64,000 bases of DNA from Gibbula magus (Eukaryota > Mollusca > Gastropoda > Trochida > Trochidae). Positions 1 through 12,386 of this stretch are shown here, piece by piece. The translations under genes were made by a program, and so were the position numbers. The notes under the pieces were generated by a model, which worked only from the letters and a program-made list of their open reading frames with translations, made no database searches and was not told the DNA's origin. Position 1 is the first letter of the stretch. The number at the start of each line of letters is the position of its first letter. The DNA lies in the NCBI GenBank assembly GCA_936450465.1, contig OW388305.1, positions 57,588,625 through 57,652,624 of the forward strand. Reading direction: 5' to 3'.

Positions 1-1139
1 TCCAATTTGTATTGTGAATATCCAATGAGGGTGCAATATGCACACTGTCTGTGAAGCTTGCCACATCAGCATGTTCATACTTATATAGGGTATATAGAGG
101 CATATAATAATAATTTTGGATATTGGAGGAAAATACAAATATTCAGAGTATTTCATTTTGGAATCTTAATTCTTACATTAAATTATGTCTATTGTCATGG
201 ACAAAATATTGTTACAACAAAGACAAGTACTCATTGAAGAGTTTGCATGCTTTGTCTTATCATGGTTTTGTAAACAATGAAGTGGGCGTGGCAGACACGT
301 TTAGTGTTGGAAACATTAATAAAAAAAAAGTAGATATTACTTTTGTGAAACTTTGTGACAAGTCACAATAATGCAACAGACTTAAAGTACACAATAGAAT
401 GACAATTTTGATTTTATGATGTAGGAAGAGTGGTCCAATTCTTTTTTAAATTCACGATTTGATTCCTGGGAGTAGTGATATTGTAAGTGTCATTACTCAG
501 TAACGAAGCATTGCAAATAGGTACGAACACTTTTTACCTTTAGTTTTAACCTTCCTAATGACAAATAACAAAACTATTTTGAAAAAAATATTTAGAAATG
601 TTTGCGCTACGTTCTATAATACATGGCCACGAATTCACCATCAGTCCTTTCAGTGGTTTTCAGTGTTTTTTTACGAAGCAAAAGGAAAGTCTTCAATGCT
701 GTGGCACTCAAAAATCGAAACTTATCTAGTTTCATATCATTTAAATCTGCCATCCTGCAATAAACTATCACATAATAACTTGATAAAAACGATGTTAACA
801 GCTGTAAATCGAGCGCAAATGATACGACACTACTGAAGGAAACTACGACAACAGAAACTTCCTGTCGAAATGTGCGCACGCATCTGCGGTTCGCGGTTCT
901 ATTTTTAGTAACAACTAAGATGGCTGAAATTTGTAACATCGTGTATTGGCAACCCCCTATGACACCGTGTGTGAAAACATTTCGTCAATATAATGTCCTC
1001 GTTTAAGTAAAATGTTTCCTATTATTAGTCATTATGTGTTTGTTAAAAGAGATGATGTAACTTAAAGTAGAAATGATTATTGTCAAAACATTATGTAGAT
1101 ATTAACACACTAATTACATTTTGTTTAAACAATCCCAAA
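1..1139. other. No recognisable gene or element
   Basis: AT-rich sequence with only short ORFs of no recognisable composition (82, 92 and 110 codons). I see no domain, convincing splice pattern, TIR or tandem repeat. A short ATG-started frame near 920 stays open for fewer than 30 codons and is not supported. Confidence 0.5.
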
Positions 1140-1186
1140 ATATTCATCCATAACTGAACAAATACTGAGGTGAATTGTTATTGACC

Positions 1187-1276
1187 GACTTAGTGTATTG
1201 ACGATATTGTGCATTGTCCGGTTTTCGATCAGAAATTGACACGTTTACCTTCATGTCGTCAATATACTAAGTCGAG
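1187..1276. repeat. Short inverted repeat (hairpin)
   Basis: Arms of about 18-20 bp built on GACTTAGTGTATTGACGA and its near reverse complement lie about 45 bp apart. The matching site in the right duplicated segment (near 59055) lacks the second arm. This may be a small insertion; its type is not determined. Confidence 0.4.
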
Positions 1277-1894
1277 TATCATCAAACTTGTAGTTTTCGG
1301 TAACTGTTGGTACTTCCCGATAAAATGAGACCATTTATAACGTTTGGCATATTTGACCCCCAACAACACAATGGATGTACCTTTAAGCAATTTCCTGAAA
1401 TGTTGTTTGTACTGTGTCTCTTCAAGCCCAGCATACATGGAATAATTGTTGCCCTATGTAACACATTATTTGCATTAATAAAACAAGCTGGAGGAATAGA
1501 CGCCATGTCCATCTCTGTACAAATGGTGATTGCCGTGAAAATAACATTGCTAGTCAGTTATTTTCTGATATAATAAACTTTCAACAGCAACATCCACGAG
1601 ATTTTCCAATGAAGAAACACTAACACTTCCAGAAACAGCTTCAGGGAAACATTTTTATCCAATTTGTAGATCAAATTGGACGAATCAAGCCAATTAACTT
1701 TCATTTTGAGATTTGAAATATTCTGTGATAATGAACAAGTTGTCTGTTACATGAATTTTGTAAACACCAATTTTCTGTGACGCATAAGATACATACATTT
1801 TTGTACTGATAACACGCTGAATGCTTTATGATAAAAGAGAATGAACCTTAATCGGAGCAACGCGCATTGTTTATACAATTGTATATGCACCCGT

Positions 1895-3475
1895 TACTTA
1901 CAATATTATACCGATAATTAATGTATTATTTGAACCGTTGACTCTTTCCAATGATTTTTTAACATGGTCAAATATGTTTTCATTGACTGTTTGTGGAAGA
2001 TTTGGATTTCCATACAGGATTGTATTAAGATCAAATTCTGCCTTTAAATCATAAAATCTTTGCTTTGATTCTAAACGGAGATCAGCATGTCTTGGACATC
2101 TCAAGAAGAAATGATAAACATCTTCAACTAAAGCACCACAAATGCAAGATTTACTTTCAGATAAATTGACACGATACAGATCACCATTTAGGGAACTACA
2201 AGAATTTCTTAACTTACTGTGTATAATGTTCATCTTCCTATCACCGAATAGAAAATATTTTGGGATTTTACATTCTTTTTCAGATAATTTTGCTTGAAAT
2301 GACGATAATGAATTTGAACATCTTATTTTCGAGGAACGATTATTCCATAGATAAGCACAGTCATAAATAAAAGACTTTTGAAGGACTGCAGTTCGAAATT
2401 TTGGAATGGATAAATTTGATTTGTTACGCAAGTTGTAATGAGAAATAGTTTCAGTGACTGGTGGAAGTAAGTTAATCAGATAATCTGGAGCTTGTATATT
2501 AATAATTTTGTAAAAAGTACAAAGTTTCTTATTTTCACGTCTAATTTTTAAAGGCAACCAACCAGTTTATTTGTATAAGCTATCTCTTGAAGCAAACTTT
2601 GGTAAGCCAGTTACAATTCTTGCAGCTTCAAGTACGACCTTTTCAAGTTTGTCACACAAAACATCCGAACAGTTATCCCAGACCTCAGAAGCATATTCCA
2701 AAATGGGTCGAATATACATTTCATACATACGTGATAAAATACTTCTATTCAAAACATACTTTAACACACGTTGAGAAGAGATTAGTTTTGAAGCCTTTTC
2801 TATGGCAAGTTCAACATGATTGGACCATTTAGTATTGTCCGAGAAGATAAGGCCAATATGTTTATGTTGATGTACACGTTCCAGTTGATCATTATTGAAT
2901 ACTAATCTAGGTACCTGATGACTATTACTATGACTAGATAGCATGAATTTAGTCTTATTGGGGTTAAAGTTAACCAACCATTTGTTAGCCCATTCGAGTA
3001 ATTGGACTAAGTCATTGTTAAGAGAAGTTTCAACAGAATATAAATCTTTTCCAGCAGCTCCGAGTGATGCATCATCAGCAAACAATCTAGTGACGCAAGT
3101 TATCGGGTAAATCATTGATATACACAAGGAATAACAAAAGGGCCAAGGACAGATCCCTGGGGAACCCCTGCAGTAACATGTAGTTCTTTTGATAATGTAC
3201 CGTTGATACATACACGTTGTCATCTATCGGATAGATAATCCGTTAACCAATTCAGAATGCCACCGCGAATACCATGCATAATGTTCTAATTTGTGCAATA
3301 AACCCTTGTGCCATACTCTGTCAAAAACCTTGGAAATATCACAAAATACCATTCAGTAAAATTGGTGGCTATCTAGAGATTAACAAATATTGCGATAGAT
3401 TTCAATGAGTTGAGATGTAATAGAATGGTTTGCAGTAAAACCGGATTGGAATTTGTTAAATATACTATGCTTATA
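1895..3475 (-). mobile_element. 5'-truncated non-LTR retrotransposon, jockey/CR1-like RT, broken
   Basis: Read on the - strand from about 3475 downwards, the translation shows reverse-transcriptase palm features: a D-x-S-K-V-F-D-R-V-W-H block near 3330, A-G-V-P-Q-G-S-V-L-G-P near 3160, and F-A-D-D near 3080. A C-terminal domain follows (2557-1898) with a Cys/His cluster (CICGALVEDVYHFFLRC) typical of the end of such ORFs. There is no endonuclease domain, so the copy is 5' truncated. The frame breaks several times upstream of 3223 and again near 2560, so it is dead. The sequence is missing at the matching point of the right segment (around 59400), although flanking bases there are missing too. 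The exact clade (CR1, L2, jockey) is not settled. Confidence 0.75.
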
Positions 3476-3924
3476 ATATACAGAGCTCTACTATATATAA
3501 TAATTTGATATTTGAATAGACCTAACGTTTAACGCCATATAAGTCTTTTGCCATATTTGGGCATGTATAATCTAAATATAGACAGGGATTTTCCTTACTT
3601 TCACTTTCACTATCGTGTCGCGACACGCTATTTCATTGGAAATTGATAGACATCTTGTTTCATTCAGACAGAAGTAACTGCACGTCAATTTGTGTTTGGG
3701 TAAGAGTCTGCTTCGATTGTATTTATATGTGTATCTTAAAGGATGTCTCTCAATCCTTGACCGATAACAGAATGGACTTTCTAATGAGAGATATGTATAT
3801 AAAGTTCAGATAATCTAAACTTCGGTTTATATTTTTATGTGCGATGACTGCGCACCCGAGAAGACCTCTAGCTAGCATGGTGCTGGACTAATGTTTACAT
3901 AGTCCTTGATAACAGGGATCGAGT

Positions 3925-4035
3925 TGAGGTGAGTTGGGGTTTAACGCCGCCTTCAAGAGTGTTTCACTTATATCCCGGCTGCTAGTATTACGGCAGGGAG
4001 AAAGCCAACAGGGATCGAACAGCCAGGTCAGACCT
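3925..4035 (-). mobile_element. SINE fragment (TTTAACGCCGC tail type)
   Basis: GGGGTTTAACGCCGCCTTCA followed by TTTCACTTAT and GCTGCTAGTATTACGGCA matches the 3' half of the complete SINE at 35761-36088. The same fragment occurs at 60465-60575 in the right segment, so it predates the duplication. Confidence 0.6.
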
Positions 4036-4284
4036 AGAAGGGCGTGGTGCGTAAACATTATTCTTGCTTCGTGGACGATTGTTTGATTGTAGATTTTGTA
4101 AGGTAGGGGGTGCTAAACAAGAAATACTGGTCCCTGGGGAGTGATGATTTGGTGTGTCGCATGTTACTATTGATTAACAGTTTAATACAATTGACTCCTC
4201 GGCTCAAGGTCGTTGTCAAGCTATAACAGGTTGTTGTTGATCAGTTATTTGTTACTTAGTGGCTATATCTATCAATGAATCATT

Positions 4285-5606
4285 ATGGCATGGCATGGCA
4301 TAGCTAAGTATGCATAGCTCTGACCTCATCAGAGGTCAGAGCTATGCATACTTAGCTAGGTATGGCATGGCGTCCGTCCATCCGTCCATCCATCCGTCCG
4401 TCCATCCGTAAACTTTTCACTTTTTCAACTTCTTCTCCAGAACCACTGGGTCTAGGGAGCTGACATTTTGTATACAGACTCCTTGGGCAATGGGGATTCT
4501 AAATTGTAGATTTGGTAATCCAGTGACCCCAGATAAGGGCCTCACAGGCCATAACCTAATAACCTATTTTCATCTTCTTCTCCGGAACACAAAGGCCTAG
4601 AAGACTGAAATGTTGTATACAGACTCTTTAGCCAATGGAGATTGTAAATTGTAGATTTGGTGACCCTGGAGCCCCAAATAAGGGCCTCACAGGCCATGAC
4701 CTAAAATCCTGTTTTCATCTTTTTCTCCAGAACAAAAAGACTTAGAAGGCTGTAATATTGGGTGTAAACTCTTTAGCCAATGGGGATTCTAACTTGTAGA
4801 TTTTGTGACCCTGTGACCCCAAATACGGGCCACAGCCTAAAAAACCTGTTGAAATTGAATTTTGAACTGATATTTTATGCCACCTCATTCAGTATTTAGT
4901 TTTCCCTAATAAAATACCTGAGGGAGAGTCATCTCATCTTTTAGATATGTGAGTCCTAACTTGGGTTTGAGAAATGCAGAATTGAGAAAAAAGAAACTTC
5001 GCAGTTAATCTTATTCAGTAGGAAGTCAAAGATCAAGTCTCCATTATGGACATGTTTGTCAAATTGATGTAATCAATGTGAAATGAGAACTGTTGAATAG
5101 CCAATGAACTGAATAATGTGGATATTATAAAAAAGGCCCTCAAAGGTCAAAAATAAATAAATCTATTTTCAGTTTCTTCTCCAAAACAAACTAGAAGGAA
5201 TATTGCGTTGAGAATGTTTAGATGTTTAGATGAAAAGGCTTAGAACCGTTAAAATTGTGCAAAGATTATTTAGCCAAGGTGATTGTAAATTGTACTATGT
5301 ACCATGAGATTCATCACATTGCCTGTTCTCTCTAAGCCTTATACAGTTAGATCAATGCTGCCAGCGTTTAGTGCAAGGCAGAGGCTATTACATAATTTGG
5401 CTGTAAAAGCACAGTATGGCTTGTAACCAGAGGCAAGGGGTCAACATATTGCATAATCTCCTGTGTGTTGACCTTGCTGAGTGCTCTCTCTCAATTTCAA
5501 GGCTAAGATTTGTCAGGGCTAGGGATTGTGCATATTGGAATATATTTCTGTCTTATCATCAAACAATATAAACCCTGATGAGCTACAGAGCCCATGGCTT
5601 TATTTT
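4285..5606 (+). mobile_element. Pearl/HINE-like element, family A
   Basis: It carries the family A order: a GGCATGGCATGG head, a (CCGT/CCAT)n microsatellite at 4369-4408, about three degenerate core repeats to 4850, an AT-rich middle, then the tail CCTGATGAGCTACAGAGCCC with a terminal hairpin at 5573-5606. It is nearly collinear with 15593-16897. The usual head is replaced by a 27-bp-arm palindrome (4301-4358). The right segment has no element at the matching place (about 61475), which gives an empty site. Confidence 0.7.
4301..4358. repeat. Perfect 27-bp inverted repeat with 4-bp loop
   Basis: The arm at 4301-4327 (TAGCTAAGTATGCATAGCTC then TGACCTC) is exactly complementary to 4332-4358, with ATCA between. 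It sits where a family A element should begin with its AGCTCATCAGG head, so it looks like an inverted duplication formed at the element's 5' end. Confidence 0.85.
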
Positions 5607-6111
5607 TTATTACTAAAGATTTGTAAACTTACTCAAAATACAGTGTGTTTCTCATTTCACATAATCATAATGCAAAAAAAACATAATGGCAAATGCTGTT
5701 GATAAAAATTTCCTTTGAAGAACCATCGAGTATGTTATCTACAACATATCATATGAGAAATAATTATCATATCACAATACAATGAAATGTGGCTTCCAAG
5801 ACTCCTACAACCCTCAATTAACACGCATCAATAGAATCTGATGTCATTAATGAAATTTCCTTCATTGCATAAACCAACAACAAGGGTTTCTAGGTTGGGC
5901 AGACTTATCAATTTCACAAGTCGTCATAGCAACCCATGTGAAAGTGACTGTTCTCAACTGTTTTCATCCTGCTTGTTACTCTGGCCACACATCGCTGAAT
6001 GTGATCATTTTTTATACTAACACGTTTCTAAATGTCCTAAATGTAAATATACAACTTATTGACATTTTACCTGTTCAATGATATTCTTATTGGGATTATA
6101 CCAGCAGACTA

Positions 6112-6735
6112 TATTAGTTACACAGTGTTTTGACAGGGTGTACGAAACTGTAAGACCCTTGTATATTCCGTATTTTCCTGAGGCGCAGTCCCGTACACCC
6201 TGTCAAAACACTGTGTAACGAATTTATTACTCTTAAGATCTATTATTTGTACTTATTGCACTCATTTTCAATAAAATATATAGGCTACATAGCTATTTCC
6301 GTTTGTGATAAAAACTCCACACAGTGTGAAACAGCAAAAAAACTGTAAAGAGTGTACCGCTCCATATAAAGGGAGATAACTCTGTGGCTAAAAAATAATT
6401 GATTTTTAAATTATTATTACCTGATGAATAATAGAGAGACACATGTTTTTATTGAATTAGTTTATTGACGCAAACAAAATAAATAATGTATATAGGTTGA
6501 AATCACCGTACTTATGTTTGTTAAGGTAAGTTTCGATCCTGAAATTCCGAGTCGAGCAACCGTTTTACTTCCGCATTCCATCTAAGGTCAAGGTCATCCG
6601 TAAGACCTGTGTAGTAAGTCACATGACCTGTCTTCATGGGTCATACGGAGGGTAGACCCTGGCAAATCCGCCTACACGGTTTCGTATGCATTGGCTATTG
6701 ACCAATCAGAATTCAAAAAATTTATCTAAAGGGTA
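6112..6735. mobile_element. Insertion headed by a long hairpin (GGCGnAGCC-loop type)
   Basis: The paralogous site near 62046 reads straight from CAGCAGACTAT into GACACATATG, so about 620 bp were inserted here. The first 110 bp form a hairpin with perfect 28-bp arms (6117-6144 and 6192-6219, core TGTTTTGACAGGGTGTACG) and a loop containing GAGGCGCAGTCC. No clear terminal repeats or coding sequence are visible in the rest. The superfamily is unknown. Confidence 0.6.
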
Positions 6736-6811
6736 ATGACACATATGTATGTTTACATTCTCATTAATTATACAATTCAAGCAAAATACCTAGTTGGGTA
6801 AAACAGTTTTT

Positions 6812-9800
6812 AGCTCATCAGGCCTGAAAGGCCCGATGAGCTTATGGCATGGCATGGTTTCCGGTTCCGCATGGTTCCGTCCATCCGTCCGTCCGTCCGT
6901 CCGTCCATCCGTCCGTCCATCCGTCCATCCGTCAGTAAACTTTTCGCTTTTTCGACTTCTTCTCCAGAACCAATGACTCCCCAGAGCTGAAATTTTATGT
7001 GCAGACTCCTTGGCCAATGGGGATTCTAAATTGTAGATTTTGTGACCCCATGACCCCAAATGGGGTCACAGGAGTCACATCCTGAAACACCTATTTAGCA
7101 GCTCCGACTAAGTCGGAGCTGCTATCAGTTTTTGTGCAGTTTCCATCGCCGCCGACGCCGGGTTTTGTATTCGCTATAACTTTTTCCTATTAGGTTTTCA
7201 GAACTCATATACATAACTTCTTACTTATACCCCTGGGGAATTTTTTTGACATTTTCACATCCAATGTCAAAGGTCAAGGTCACGAGTTCTGAAATCACTA
7301 AAAAAATCCTTGTAAACACGATTACTTGAAAAATATTTGTGCTATAAGGGTCTTCTTTGGTGTATATCAACTATGGAGAAAGGCCAAAATTTCAAAAGGT
7401 TTTCGCTAATATCCGTCAAAGGTCAAGGTCATAGTGAGGTCACAACTTAAGCATGCTTTTGCAAAAATGTCTTATTTCAACTATTAACACTTTGAATCAT
7501 TACGTGATTGAGATACACAATGAAAAGTGATCACTGATTGTGTGACCTTGAGTTTTAAAAGTCAAGGTCACGAGATAGGGTCATGGTCACCAGTTCTGAA
7601 ATCACTAAATAACTTCTTTCCAAGGAGGTATCAACACCTCATATACATAACTTCGTACTTATGCCCTTGGGGAATTATTTTGACATGTTCATATTCAAGG
7701 TCAAAGGTCAAGGTCACAAGTTCTGAAATTGCTAAAACAATCCTTGTAAACACGATAACTTGAAAAAGATTTGTGCTATCAGGCTCTCCTTTGGTGTATA
7801 TCAACTATGGAGAAAGGCCAAAATTTGAAAAGGTTTTCGCTTACATCCGTCAAAGGTCAAGGTCATAGTAAGGTCACAACTAAAGCATGCTTTTGCAAAA
7901 ATGTCTTATTTCAACTATTAACACTTTGAATCATTACATGATTGTGATACACAATGGAAAGTGATCACTGAATGTGTGACCTTGAATTTTGAAGGTCAAG
8001 GTCACGAGATAGGGTCATGGTCACCAGTTCTGAAATCACTATGTAACTTTTTTCCATGAAGGTATCAAAACCTCATATATATAGCTTCTTTCTTGTACAC
8101 CTGGGGAATTATTTTGACATGCTCACATTCAAGGTCAAAGGTCAAGGTCATGAGTTCTTAAATCACTACAAAAATCCTTGTAAACATGATAACTTCAACA
8201 ACTTCTGTGCTATCAGGCCCTTACTTTGTATATATCAACTATGGAGAAAGACTGAGATTTGAAAAGGTTTTCGCTAAAATCTGTCCAAGGTCAAGGTCAC
8301 AGCGAGGTCACAACTTAAGCATGCAATTGCGAACATGCCTTATTTTAACTATAAACACATTGAATCATTACATGATTGTTATACACAATTAAAAATTGAT
8401 CATTGACTCTGTGACCTTGAAGATCAAAGTTCAAGGTCATGAGATATGGTCATGGTGACCAGTTCTGAAATCTGTAAATAACTTTTTTCCAAGAAGGTAT
8501 TAACATCTCATATACATAGCTTCTTTCTTATAAATCTGGTGAATGATTTTGACATGTTCACATTCAAAGTCAAAGGTCAAGGTCATGAGTTCTTAAATCA
8601 CTACAATAATCCTTGTAGACATGATAACTTCAAACTTTTTTGTGCTGTCAGGCTCTTATTTGGTATATATCAACTATGGAGAAAGACAAGATCTGAAAAC
8701 TTTTTCGCTAAAATCTGTCAAAGGTGAAGGTCACAGCAAGGTCACAACTTAAGCATGCTATTGTGAATATGCCTTATGTTAACAATGAACACTTTGAGTC
8801 ATTGCATGATTGTTATACACAATGAAAAGTAATCATTGATGGTGTGACCTTGAAGGTCAAAGGTCAAGGTCATGAGATATTGGTTAAGGCCATGTTAATC
8901 CTTTGATCCAATTTTGAAATCAGAAATAGGTTTTAAGAACAAGTTTGTGAAAAGTGAACAACTTGTTGGAATAACTTGAATAATAAAACAAATTTTGTCA
9001 AAAAAAATTCCCATTTTATTTATGCTGAGGAGAAGGCGGAACAGGGAAAGGCGAGACCCAAAGTTTCGGAGCTGCTCTCCTCTGCGGTGTCCGCAAACAC
9101 TCAACCTCTTCTCCAGTTGTATGTTGAAAAGTTTTATGCAGACTCCTTGGCCAGTGGGGATTCTAAATTGTAGATTTCATGACCCTGTGACCCCAAATGG
9201 GGTCACAGGGGTCACATCCTTAAAACCTATTTTCATCTTCTTCTCCAGTTACAAAAGGTCTAGAGAGCTGAAAAGGTGTGTGCAGACTCCTTGGCCAATG
9301 GGGATTCTAAATTGTAGATTTCGTGACCCCATGACACAAAATGGGGTCACAGGGGTCACATCCTTAAAAACCTATTTTCATCTTCTTCTCCAGTTCCAAA
9401 AGGTCTAGAGAGCTGAAAAGTTGAGTGCAGACTCCTTGGCCAATGGGGATCTAAATTGTAGATTTCGTGACCCCATGACCCCAAATGGGGTCACAGAGGT
9501 CACATCCTTAAAAACCTATTTTCATCTTCGTCTCCAGTTCCAAAAGGTCTAGAGAGCTGAAAAGTTGTGTGCAGACTCCTTGGCCAATGGGGATTCTTAA
9601 TTGTAGATTATGTGACCCTGTGACCTCAAATGGGGTCACAGGGGTCACATCCTTAAAAACCTATTTTCATCTTCTTCTCCAGTTCCAAAAGGTCTAGAGA
9701 GCTGAAAAGTTGTGTGCAGACTCCTAGGCCAATGGGGATTCTAAATTGGAGATTTTGTGACACCATGACCCCAACCTAGGTCACGGGTCACGACCCAAAA

Positions 9801-10054
9801 ACCTATTTTCATCTTTATCTCAAGTATGTAATGCTCTAGAGAGGTGAAAAGTTGTGTAGAGACTCTTTGGTCAAAGGTGATTCTTAATTGTAGGATTGGT
9901 GACCCTGTTGCTCCAATGTTGGTCACAGGGGTCATGATTTAAAAACCTATTTTTGTTTGTTAACAATATATTACTTGAGGTAACTTAGATATTCAACCTT
10001 ACATAATAAATCAATGAAATCCTGATGAGCTACAGAGCCCATGGCTCTATTTTT
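6812..10054 (+). mobile_element. Pearl/HINE-like element, family A, interrupted
   Basis: It starts AGCTCATCAGGCCTGAAAGG, has a (CCGT)n tract at 6888-6930 and core repeats of about 145 bp, and ends with CCTGATGAGCTACAGAGCCC plus the hairpin AGAGCC-CAT-GGCTCT and T's. A different element (family F, about 7097-9105) is inserted after the first core repeat. After it the core array resumes at 9108 with about five more 145-bp units. Its 3' end abuts the 5' end of the next family A copy directly. Confidence 0.8.
7097..9105 (+). mobile_element. HINE-like element, family F, rich in AGGTCA sites
   Basis: The head is a palindrome, AGCAGCTCCGAC-TA-AGTCGGAGCTGCT. The tail carries TCGGAGCTGCT again, then a hairpin TGCGG-TGT-CCGCA and AACACTCAAC. 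That is the same subterminal-repeat-plus-hairpin plan as families A, B and C. The body holds about four tandem units of roughly 434 bp (a shared TGTGACCTTGA motif starts near 7541, 7975, 8410 and 8843). Each unit contains several TCAAGGTCA and AAAGGTCA motifs. No ORF of note. It is nested in a family A element. Confidence 0.7.
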
Positions 10055-11697
10055 AGCTCATCAGGCCTGAAAGGCCCGATGGGCTTATGGCATGGCATGG
10101 TGTCCGGCGTCCGTCCATCCGTCCGTCCGTCCGTCCGTCCGTCCATCCGTAAACTTTTCGCTTTTTCGACTTCTTCACCAGAACCAATGACTCCACAGAG
10201 CTGAAATTTTATGTGCAGACTCCTTGGCCAATGGGGATTCTAAATTGTAGATTTCGTGACCCCATGACCCCAAATGGGGTCACAGGGGTCACATCCTTAA
10301 AAACCTATTTTCATCTTCTTCTCCAGTTCCAAAAGGTCTAGAGAGCTGAAAAGTTGTGTGCAGACTCCTTGGCCCATGGGGATTCTAAATTGTAGATTTC
10401 GTGACCCCATGACCCCAAATGGGGTCACAGTGGTCACATCCTTAAAAACCTATTTTCATCTTCTTCTCCAGTTCCAAAAGGTCTAGAGAGCTGAAAAATT
10501 GTGTGCAGACTCCTTGGCCCATGGGGATTCTAAATTGTAGATCTTGTGACCACATGACCCCAAATGGGGTCACGGGTCACATCCTTAAAAACCTATTTTC
10601 ATCTTCTTCTCCAGTTCAACAAGTTCTAGAGAGCTGAAAAGTTGTGTGCAAACTCCTTGGGTAATGGGAATTCTAAATTGTAGATTTTGTGACCCCATGA
10701 CCCCAAATGGGGTCACAGGGGTCACATCCTTAAAAACCTATTTTCATCTTCTTCTCCAGTTCCAAAAGGTCTAGAGAGCTGACAAATTGTGTGCAGACTC
10801 TTTGGCCAATGGGGATTCTAAATTGTAGATTTGGTGATCTTGTGACTCCAAATATGGATCACAGGGGTAACCACTTAAAACAGCTGTTTTAATGAGCTGT
10901 GAAGATAATGAGATTTTATGTGCACTTCATATGTCAGCTTAAGAGTAATACTACATTATGGACATGTTTGATGTAATCAATGTGAAATTACTATTGAATA
11001 GCCTGTGAACTGAATATTGTGACAGGATGCATAGGAAAATTTTGTAAAAAGGGTTAAGAAATGTTTTATTTTACATTAGATATGTGAACTAAATATGACT
11101 GGTGATGAAGTAAGATAAGACTATTAAAACTAGCTACATGAGTTTGTGATACCACATCTTCTTTTCCAATAAAGAAAAATAAATAAAGATGGGGAAAACA
11201 AAATTTAAAATATATAATTTACTGGCTGTGAGTCCAGGGTCTGCATGTTGTGTAATTGCAGGTGTTGACCTGGGGAGTGACCACTCCCTGGCAGAGATGC
11301 AAACAACAGCTAATACACGGAGGTTTCAGGTTACTTCTCTGCTGTGTTACTGATTTAGTCTTACACTCAGATGCTCAATAGAATTTATTAATTAAATATT
11401 GAAAAGGAGCCTATGAAACTATGAGCCTATGAGAAACAGGATTTTTAGAAACAAAAAGGGGCTCTTTTTCATTATGTAATAAATGTTGATAATTCCAGAA
11501 TAAAAATAAGAAGTAAAACAATAAACTGCAAAGGTCTTCATTATTTATAATGAATATGGATTAATGTGTAACCAATTTTGAACTTTTAAATTTGATGACT
11601 TGGCAATGACTTATGATGTGATATCTTAATCTTTTCCTTAGAGATAATTAATAACATGATTCCTGATGAGCTTCAGAGCCAGTGGCTCTATTTTTTT
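10055..11697 (+). mobile_element. Pearl/HINE-like element, family A, second of a head-to-tail pair
   Basis: It begins AGCTCATCAGGCCTGAAAGG immediately after the previous copy's GGCTCTATTTT. It has a (CCGT)n tract (10107-10150), five core repeats of about 145 bp (10180-10880), an AT-rich unique part, and the tail CCTGATGAGCTTCAGAGCC with hairpin at 11662-11697. There is no coding sequence. Confidence 0.8.
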
Positions 11698-11862
11698 ATG
11701 ATCGGCAGGAACTATATTTTACCTGTTCAATGATATTGTTATTGGGATTATACCAGCAAACTATAACATATATGTATGTTTACATTCTCATTAATTATAC
11801 AATTCAAGTAAAATACCCAGTTGGGTAAAACAGTTTGTTTATGATCGGCAGGAACTATATTA
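11698..11862. repeat. Duplicated target sequence beside the HINE pair
   Basis: TTATGATCGGCAGGAACTAT occurs at 11698 and again near 11838, and the sequence between repeats the left flank of the HINE pair (6069-6111 joined to 6736-6805). The right segment has only one copy (62000-62145). The duplicate lacks the 6112-6735 hairpin insertion. Confidence 0.6.
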
Positions 11863-12386
11863 TAATTGAATCAAATGGTAAATAAACAAACATCAAAAAA
11901 TATATATTTAAATTTCTTCAAGTCCTCATAAACTTTGTGTCTATTTCATTTGTTCATTTACAGTGTCCAAGTGGACTGTAAAAGTTTGCACTTGAAAATT
12001 ATAAACTTAATCTATTTTGAGATGGAAACACCTTTACGAATAAATGTGATTTCTCCGCTTATTTTCTTTGAAAAAATATGCGAAAATTAAGTATATATTT
12101 TAATGAGATATATATTCAGCAATTTTCCTGTATGTCTATCGACATATTCAAAGGCTGTTTCAGTATGTCCCTTGTGTAGATGAATTAAGCGCCGAATAAA
12201 TATCCTCATTGTCATAACCCCCAAAAACTCAATCGCAGATGTACCGAACTGAGGGTTTTGTACCGCATACCAGTACATTCCTAACCTAAGCTCAAGTGTA
12301 CCATTTCACCCCTAAACCTGGCTGCAGACTGTTTTTTTCAATGTTATTCACAAAGGCCGCGTCTATCCATGTTCACCTCACATTAC

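Noticed and set aside
123..939. ORFs of 82, 92 and 110 codons near the left end
   Set aside because: No domain, overlapping opposite frames, AT-rich composition.
7260..8880. CRISPR-like or phage-type direct repeats
   Set aside because: Long imperfect eukaryotic tandem units without fixed repeat-spacer structure; context is clearly eukaryotic.
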